Assembly: GCA_031255615.1 (NCBI GenBank)
Contig: JAIRSD010000243.1
Coordinates: 1 to 19,315 of the forward strand
From: Treponema sp.
Lineage (GTDB): Bacteria > Spirochaetota > Spirochaetia > Treponematales > Breznakiellaceae
Reading direction: 5' to 3'
DNA length: 19,315 nucleotides
The translations under genes and the position numbers were made by a program. Below are positions 15,068 to 19,315 of this stretch, in pieces. Position 1 is the stretch's first letter. Each line of letters starts with the position of its first letter. The notes under the pieces were generated by a model. It made no database searches, was not told the origin of the DNA, and saw nothing but the letters and a program-made list of their open reading frames with translations.

Positions 15068-15436
15068 TTGGGCGCATCCCCGCCTCCGGCGGGGACCGGG
15101 CTATCCGCTAAATCCTTTTGCCCGGCCCGCCGGGCAAAAGGATACCGCTTCTATCCCTTGCGCGGGCGGAAAACGGCGTCCTGCCGTTTTCCGCCTTTGA
15201 GCCGCCCCGCTCCGCGGGGCGGCTTGACGCTTTTGTCCGCCGGCGGGCCCGGCGCGATCCCCGCGCCGGGCCAAAAAGCCGGCCCCGCCGGCTTCTCCCT
15301 TCGTCCTCCCCGGCGCGGTCCAGGAAGGGCGGGGCACAGCGAGCGCGCAAGGGATAGGAGCGGAATAAAAACCCGCAGGGTTTTTGTTAGAGCGGATAGC
15401 CCGGTCCCCGGCGCGGAGCGCCGGGGATGCGCCCAA
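15068..15436. repeat. Family C modular element, two-sided palindromic copy
   Basis: The left half reads TTGGGCGCATC, hairpin, ACCGGGCTATCCGCT (15095-15109), hairpin, CGCTTCTATCCCTTGCGCG (15146-15164). The right half is its mirror: CGCGCAAGGGATAGGAGCG (15344-15362), hairpin, AGCGGATAGCCCGGT (15391-15405), hairpin, GATGCGCCCAA. The hairpins differ between halves: 7 bp at 15078-15094 against 9 bp at 15406-15426, and a perfect 14-bp stem at 15112-15143 against AAAAACCC/GGGTTTTT at 15367-15385. The centre holds four more perfect stems: 13 bp (15165-15195), 10 bp (15201-15223), 11 bp (15246-15272) and 8 bp (15276-15294). Confidence 0.9.
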
Positions 15437-15480
15437 CCCGCACTCAATATGGGGCTTGTTCCGGACCGGGGACTGCCGCA

Positions 15481-15510
15481 TTGATCCCTGTTGGGGTTTC
15501 CGGCTATACT
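15481..15510 (+). promoter_or_regulatory. Probable promoter of the GHKL-like/HDOD gene
   Basis: TTGATC (15481-15486) and TATACT (15505-15510) are separated by 18 bases. The predicted start near 15517 gives a leader of about 50 bases before the GTG start. The promoter lies just outside the family C element. Confidence 0.5.
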
Positions 15511-15565
15511 GTGTAGTCTAGCGTAGTGATAAGGCTTTTGGAAAATCCTGAAAGGAAGGCACAGA

Positions 15566-17059
15566 GTGGCAGCCCAGGAGCTGGTTGTTGACGAGAAAAG
15601 GGTAAGAAAGGCGATACAGGCGGGGATACCTCTTACCATTACTACTTTTACCCTGCCCCACGAGATCGAAATTTACATTGAGCGGATATTGACTATTTTT
15701 CTGCAAGAGGTCCAGCAGGAGGGGTTGAAGGACTACATCGCCTACTGCGTTCAGGAACTGGCGGTGAACGCGAAAAAGGCCAATACCAAGCGGGTTTACT
15801 TTATGGAGAAGGGGCTGGATCTGGCCAACCCGGTCCAATACCGGGAGGGGATGCTGGCTTTTAAGGAGACGACCTTCTCCAATATCGCCCACTACCTGCA
15901 ACTGCAAAAGGATCAGGGCCTCTATATTAAGCTGATTCTCCAGATACGGAAGAACATCATCTACATCGAGGTCCGGAACAATGTGGTGGCGACCAAGACG
16001 GAGCTTATCCGCATACATGACAAGCTGGCCCGTTCCCGGCAGTACAATTCTCTGGAGGACGCGCTGGCCCAGGTGCTGGACAGCTCGGAGGGCGCGGGTC
16101 TGGGGCTGGTGATTCTGGTGCTGATGCTCAAGAAAATGGGGCTGGACGAGGATTGTTTCGACATACTTTCCGCGGGGAAGGAGACCGTCGCCCGGATCAT
16201 CGTGCCGCTGAACAAGGCCCGGGTGGAGAACCTTTCCCTTTTGTCCCGGACGGTGGTGGATCATGTGAACTCCCTGCCCCAGTTCCCGGAGAATATTCTG
16301 GCTATCCAGCGGATAATCAACGATCCGAACTCCGAAATGGGGATCATCGCCCGGCATATTTCCCAAGACCCGGCCATGACGGCGGATCTTCTCAAGCTGG
16401 TCAATTCCGCCCAGTATGTGCTGGCCAAGAAGGTGGATACCATCGGGGAGGCGGTCAAGATGGTGGGCATCCGGGGCATCAAGAACCTTCTCTACTCCTA
16501 CGGGACCCAGAAGCTGTTGGGGGACGATACGACGAGCAAACGGGCGCTGTGGGAACATTCCTACAAGGTCGCCTTTTACGCCTACAACCTGGTGAGAAAT
16601 TTCAAAAAGGGGAAAAACCTGCTGGATGATATTTATGTCAGCGGTATTCTGCACGACATGGGGAAGATCGCCTTTTTCGACGTCCACCCCGACCTTTTGG
16701 ACAATATCCGTAATTTCTGCCAGGAAAAGGGTCTGCCCCTGTCCACCTTCGAAGATCTTTCCGCGGGCCTTAACCACGCGGAAATCGGCGCCCTTATCGC
16801 GGAGAAATGGAATTTTCCCGAGCCCCTGGTGATGGCCATCCGCTACCACCACGATCCGGAATCCGTGGATCCTGAGTACCGGGATCTGGTTCAGGGGGTG
16901 TATCTGGCCAATATGTTCTGCGAATACGAGGGCAAGAATATTGATTACGATCAGATCGATTCCGCCGTCCTGGAATCCTACGGCATCACGTCGAAGATGC
17001 AGATGGACAAAATGATTCTCCAATTCGCCCAGGCCTTCCGGCATGAACGGCGGCAGTAG
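15566..17059 (+). CDS. GHKL ATPase-like and HDOD domain signalling protein
   Basis: A 497-residue soluble protein. The N-terminal part (about 30-215) looks like a histidine-kinase-type ATPase domain without a phosphoacceptor histidine region. It has an N-box-like ELAVNAKKAN (E64, N68) and a G-box-like EGAGLGL near 175-181. From about 225 it is an HDOD domain (VNSLPQFPENILAIQRIINDP, then HISQDPAMTADLLKLVNSAQY). This one keeps an intact HD pair, H363-D364 in SGILHDMGK, with LNHAEIGALIAEKW and IRYHHDPE further on, as in metal-dependent HD hydrolases. The start is GTG at 15566, 6 bases after AAGGAAGG. Such proteins usually act in regulatory networks. Whether it hydrolyses a nucleotide signal or ATP is unknown. 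Confidence 0.85.
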   Translation: MAAQELVVDEKRVRKAIQAGIPLTITTFTLPHEIEIYIERILTIFLQEVQQEGLKDYIAYCVQELAVNAKKANTKRVYFMEKGLDLANPVQYREGMLAFKETTFSNIAHYLQLQKDQGLYIKLILQIRKNIIYIEVRNNVVATKTELIRIHDKLARSRQYNSLEDALAQVLDSSEGAGLGLVILVLMLKKMGLDEDCFDILSAGKETVARIIVPLNKARVENLSLLSRTVVDHVNSLPQFPENILAIQRIINDPNSEMGIIARHISQDPAMTADLLKLVNSAQYVLAKKVDTIGEAVKMVGIRGIKNLLYSYGTQKLLGDDTTSKRALWEHSYKVAFYAYNLVRNFKKGKNLLDDIYVSGILHDMGKIAFFDVHPDLLDNIRNFCQEKGLPLSTFEDLSAGLNHAEIGALIAEKWNFPEPLVMAIRYHHDPESVDPEYRDLVQGVYLANMFCEYEGKNIDYDQIDSAVLESYGITSKMQMDKMILQFAQAFRHERRQ

Positions 17060-17093
17060 GCCGCCCGGCTCCCGGACAGGGGCCGCTTAAGGC

Positions 17094-17118
17094 GGGGAAC
17101 CGCCCGGCGGCGGTCCCC
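17094..17118 (+). terminator. Hairpin after the HDOD gene
   Basis: GGGG (17094-17097) and ACCGCC (17099-17104) pair with GGCGGT (17109-17114) and CCCC (17115-17118), with one bulged A and a CGGC loop. There is no U-tract. Confidence 0.35.
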
Positions 17119-17200
17119 CGCACGGCGCAGACGGGCGCAGCGGGGGATGTCTACGGGGGCTGTTTGCATTGTAAACACCGCGGCAAAAGTGAAGGCCGGG

Positions 17201-17262
17201 AATTTCACGGATCTTCATACGAACATCCCTCCCAATCAGCAACATCTGCGTATCCGTGGAAT
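17201..17262. repeat. Single imperfect palindrome of the CACGGAT type
   Basis: AATTTCACGGAT (17201-17212) and ATCCGTGGAAT (17252-17262) are near-exact inverted arms, and ATACG/CGTAT adds inner pairing. Its style (short arms, about 60 bases, intergenic) recalls family A, but the sequence differs and only one copy is present here. Confidence 0.45.
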
Positions 17263-17288
17263 CAACGCCGGATCTTTAACATTAACGA

Positions 17289-17467
17289 GGCCCTGGCAGG
17301 CTGCTTAGTCTAAAAAATCAGATATGCGGACGGAAGAAATTTACCACGAAGGCGAAGAAGGCGCAGGAAGGGCGGGGATTGGGGGTACTATTCATTCCTT
17401 CGTGTACCTTGGTGCCCCTTCGTGGTTAATATTCTTGTTCCCGGTTGTTTCGCTTATCCGGTGATGC
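17289..17467 (-). repeat. Family A palindromic repeat, single unit
   Basis: A full unit in the same orientation as the left-edge array: CAGGCTGC...AAATCAGATATGCGGACGG, arm TTTACCACGAAGGCG, core, arm CCCCTTCGTGGTTAATATTC, and CTTATCCGGTGATGCA. It lacks the small internal palindrome. It shows that units also occur singly. Confidence 0.85.
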
Positions 17468-17523
17468 AGGGCCTATGGCCGCGGCCGGGGAGACGGCTGA
17501 AGCTGGAGGGCGGATCCAGGGAT

Positions 17524-17694
17524 ATGCCCCCTGATTTGTTGGCGGCGTGGGCGCGGTCTCCGGAGGGGGCGGAGCGCATACGGTGGGCGGTTGAGGAGGC
17601 GGAGGAGATTTTTTGCGGACCTGGTTTGAAAGCGGGATTGAACAGGCTTATAATCATCGAACAGGACATTTATTTTTTATGCAAGGAGAGAAAC
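17524..17694 (+). pseudogene. In-frame coding-like stretch upstream of the DUF2004-like gene
   Basis: Fifty-seven codons from ATG 17524 run without a stop into the next gene and give a plausible helical sequence (DLLAAWARSPEGAERIRWAV and EEAEEIFCGPGLKAGLN). It begins about 57 bases after a family A unit, with AGGG just before the ATG. It is either a remnant of another gene, an N-terminal extension of the next one, or chance. The strong promoter inside it and the good ribosome binding site at 17683-17688 favour a remnant or chance. Confidence 0.25.
17626..17654 (+). promoter_or_regulatory. Near-consensus promoter of the DUF2004-like gene
   Basis: TTGAAA (17626-17631), a 17-base spacer and perfect TATAAT (17649-17654). 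The start near 17661 leaves a 34-base leader with AAGGAG, which fixes the translation start at 17695. It is the best sigma-70-type match in the window. Confidence 0.7.
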
Positions 17695-18195
17695 ATGGGC
17701 GCTTACAAGACGAAATACTTCGGCGATTTGGAAGTGGATGAGCTTAATGACGAAATACTGGTTGAAACCCATATCGAGAATAACGGGGAAGATGTCCCGG
17801 TTTCGATCATTATTCGGAATTTCAGCGAGAACGCGGATAAGATGGACGAGATCACCGCCGTTCTGGATTGCTATTTTGCTATGCACGAGGCCGCAAAAGC
17901 ATATATTGAAAAGCACTACCCGGAGCATGAGGGGATTGTCAATTATCTTTTCCGGTACGCCGGTGATGTCCTGAAAAAAGAATACCGCAGCAAGCGCGGA
18001 AAGGTTTTTACGTTGGATTTGGAAAGCATGATACGCCGTCTTGACCCGCCGAGCGTTTCGCTGCCGCATTACAAGGACGGGAAAATCCGGGCAGAAATTA
18101 CCTACTACTGTCCTGATGTTGACAACGGGCAATTAAGCATCTCCATTGACAAGGACTGCAAGATATACCATTCGGAATTCAACGATTACCGGTAG
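17695..18195 (+). CDS. DUF2004-like small protein, function unknown
   Basis: A 166-residue acidic soluble protein with no signal peptide. KTKYFGDLEVDELNDE...ETHIENNGEDVPVSIIIRNF, followed by a helical segment (ITAVLDCYFAMHEAAKAYIE), is reminiscent of the DUF2004 family. This is from memory and not certain. The C-terminal half (RRLDPPSVSLPHYKDGKIRA, then ITYYCPDVDNGQLSISID) looks like beta strands. Proteins of this size and make-up often lie near secreted-toxin or immunity loci, but no toxin is visible here. ATG 17695 is chosen for AAGGAG 6 bases upstream and the promoter at 17626-17654. Its base composition is more AT-rich than that of most genes to the left, which hints at transfer. Confidence 0.7.
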   Translation: MGAYKTKYFGDLEVDELNDEILVETHIENNGEDVPVSIIIRNFSENADKMDEITAVLDCYFAMHEAAKAYIEKHYPEHEGIVNYLFRYAGDVLKKEYRSKRGKVFTLDLESMIRRLDPPSVSLPHYKDGKIRAEITYYCPDVDNGQLSISIDKDCKIYHSEFNDYR

Positions 18196-18233
18196 GAAGG
18201 GAAAGGCCGTACATGAATATAAGGGGGTATAAT

Positions 18234-18375
18234 GGACCTGTTCAATAACCCGGTTGGTTATTGAACAGGTCTTGCGAAAAGCGCGGATTCCCTTGGGAAA
18301 TCCGCGCTTTTCTTTGTTTTTAAGCGGTTGTTGTTTAGAAAATGGATAGAAACTGAAGTTTCTGAACAACTCTCA
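18234..18375 (+). repeat. Family B triple-hairpin repeat, full copy
   Basis: Hairpin 1: GGACCTGTTCAATAACC (18234-18250) with 18256-18272. Hairpin 2: AAAAGCGCGGATTCCC (18277-18292) with 18295-18311. Hairpin 3, in the GTTGTTTAGAAA...CTGAACAAC end (18327-18370), is interrupted by an extra ATGGATAGAAAC-like stretch. Compared with 11346-11471, hairpin 1 has A-T where the other has G-C, and hairpin 2 has G-C where the other has A-T, so pairing is conserved. Confidence 0.85.
18277..18321 (+). terminator. Terminator-like hairpin after the DUF2004-like gene
   Basis: A 16-bp stem (one bulged A), with a two-base TT loop, is followed by TTTTCTTTGTTTTT. It lies about 80 bases after the stop at 18195 and is well placed to end that transcript. 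It is the middle hairpin of the family B copy. Confidence 0.5.
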
Positions 18376-18602
18376 TGCTTTTATATTGGCGGCCGGCTGA
18401 TTTAATTGGCGTGCGGCGCGTCCGCACCGGCAATTTGTTGCGGGGCGGATAAGGAAATGCACAGCATTTCCAGGGACGGCAAACTGTACCGGAGCAGCGG
18501 CGTGGGAATGATTGTAGCGAATCACCTGGGCAAACCGTAGGCGGATCCGCCAAAGGCGGCGAAGTGTAAACAGGCATATTGTGCGAAGTTTTGGCGCCTT
18601 TG
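18376..18602. other. Structured GC-rich element of unknown kind next to the AT-rich gene
   Basis: It holds a series of palindromes: GTGCGG/CCGCAC (18411-18427), GGAAATGC/GCATTTCC (18453-18471), TGATT/AATCA (18509-18524), and the perfect GGCGGATCCGCC (18540-18551). A long-range arm pair CAAAGGCGGC/GGCGCCTTTG (18551-18602) encloses two GCGAAGT repeats 24 bases apart. The element ends 4 bases before the stop of the ADP-ribosylglycohydrolase gene. No gene is visible, and it has no second copy in the window. Confidence 0.5.
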
Positions 18603-18606
18603 CAAT

Positions 18607-19315
18607 TCATTTCCTATATTTCATTGAAAAATCTTCAATAATTTCCACTAATTCTTTTGGTAAAATATTAAGAACATTTTCAATAATATTATCAGGTATC
18701 TTTTGATAATATGCCTCTGCAATTCCTCCGGTAATACAAGCAATGGTATCACTATCCCCGCCTATCGAAATTGCCAGCCTTACAGCATTTTCAAAATCTG
18801 TACTTTCCAAAAAAGCAATAATTGCTTCTGGAACTGAACCTTGGCAACTTACATCAAATTCATAATCGGGCCTTATATCGTCAATCTCACGATCAAGATT
18901 ATATTGGAATGTATCCATTATGAATTTTCTTATTTCATCTTTACTTTTACCGGTTCGCGCCAAATAAATTGCCGCTGCCGTAGATTGAGCCCCTTTTATA
19001 CCTTCTGGATGATTGTGGGTAACTTCCGCGCTTTTTTGCGCCTCAACCATCACTTCTTCAATGCCATTACCATACCATCCAACAGGACTGACACGCATTG
19101 CAGAACCGTTTCCCCAACTATTATACGGTTCCAGATTTTCTGAATATATCCAAGAATGAAAATGCCCCCCATAACCTCTATAGGGATAATTCCTGCCAAA
19201 TAATTGGTAGCTTTCCCCATAATTTCTTTGATTTAATATAGCATCCATTGTAGCCAATGTTAGAACGCTGTCATCTGTAAATGTTGATTTTTGGCAAAAC
19301 AAATCAAAGTCAGTC
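18607..19315 (-). CDS. ADP-ribosylglycohydrolase family protein, N-terminus beyond the window
   Basis: 236 residues are visible; the reading frame is open to the right edge (TDFDLFCQKSTFTDDSVLT). Perhaps 30 or so N-terminal residues, including a GAIIGD-like start, are missing. The family removes ADP-ribose from proteins or related substrates using a binuclear metal centre. The metal-binding signatures are present: FTDDS near the N-terminus and GGDSDTIACITGGIAEAYY near the C-terminus, with GNGSAMRVSPVG between them. The gene is strikingly AT-rich, unlike the rest of the window, which points to horizontal acquisition. It may be a detoxifying or regulatory enzyme; no partner ADP-ribosyltransferase is visible. 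The TTG at 19302 is an internal codon, not the start. Confidence 0.92.
   Translation of the reverse strand, partial: TDFDLFCQKSTFTDDSVLTLATMDAILNQRNYGESYQLFGRNYPYRGYGGHFHSWIYSENLEPYNSWGNGSAMRVSPVGWYGNGIEEVMVEAQKSAEVTHNHPEGIKGAQSTAAAIYLARTGKSKDEIRKFIMDTFQYNLDREIDDIRPDYEFDVSCQGSVPEAIIAFLESTDFENAVRLAISIGGDSDTIACITGGIAEAYYQKIPDNIIENVLNILPKELVEIIEDFSMKYRK

Noticed and set aside
15518..17044. 508-codon minus-strand frame opposite the HDOD gene
   Set aside because: No ribosome binding site or domain. The plus-strand frame has GHKL-like and HDOD signatures and a good Shine-Dalgarno.
18228..18233. TATAAT directly before the family B copy, as promoter of a small RNA
   Set aside because: There is no -35-like sequence at the right distance (GGCCGT), and the equivalent place in the other full copy has only AATAAT.
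18376..18606. Possible integron attC site beside the ADP-ribosylglycohydrolase gene
   Set aside because: I could not find the GTTRRRY and RYYYAAC core sites in the right arrangement, and no integrase is present.

Overview
The window is GC-rich bacterial DNA (apart from the right end) and looks like the chromosome of a spirochaete, probably a treponeme-like lineage. The grounds are lipoproteins with a relaxed or short lipobox, a small outer-membrane beta-barrel resembling the treponemal TP0733/OmpW-like group, a RarA ATPase with a long C-terminal extension, and a GHKL-like/HDOD signalling protein. The assignment rests on recalled family resemblance, not on a search. There is no rRNA, CRISPR array, transposase or integrase.

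Layout. 1-534: end of an array of ~187-bp palindromic repeats (family A), then a PNPOx-fold flavoprotein gene. 1045-3897: sugar-acid catabolism, with a KDPG/KHG aldolase fused to a VOC-like domain (eda) and a KDG kinase (kdgK); the aldolase gene is bracketed by inverted copies of two other repeat families (B and C). 3894-5165 (minus): lipoprotein with seven S-x-D-G-x-x-W repeats, probably a beta-propeller. 5289-9456 (minus): a probable operon of outer-membrane barrel, lipoprotein and RarA fusion. 9913-11876: SPFH-like membrane protein, a divergent small membrane protein, and AroH-type chorismate mutase. 12225-12296: tRNA-Glu(CUC) with a good promoter. 12376-13181: four A repeats in tandem. 13179-14960 (minus): exported TPR protein with an apparently leaderless promoter. 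15068-15436: a two-sided palindromic C element between divergent genes. 15566-17059: GHKL-like/HDOD protein. 17695-18195: DUF2004-like protein behind a near-consensus promoter. 18376-18602: an unexplained structured element. 18607-19315 (minus): an AT-rich ADP-ribosylglycohydrolase gene cut by the window edge.

How the genes work together. Eda and KdgK give consecutive steps (KDG to KDPG to pyruvate plus glyceraldehyde-3-phosphate), so this is a hexuronate/KDG catabolic unit. The barrel, lipoprotein and RarA genes are tightly spaced and probably co-transcribed, which joins envelope and replication-stress functions. The remaining genes are mostly single transcription units.

The most unusual content is non-coding. 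Every gap above about 300 bases holds or borders repeat or hairpin DNA, and all but the one left of the tRNA hold full-length copies. Family C has short invariant blocks separated by hairpins whose stem sequence differs from copy to copy while base pairing is kept. Family B shows compensatory base-pair changes. Family A contains an optional small palindrome. I think this modular hairpin system is the best candidate for something undescribed here.
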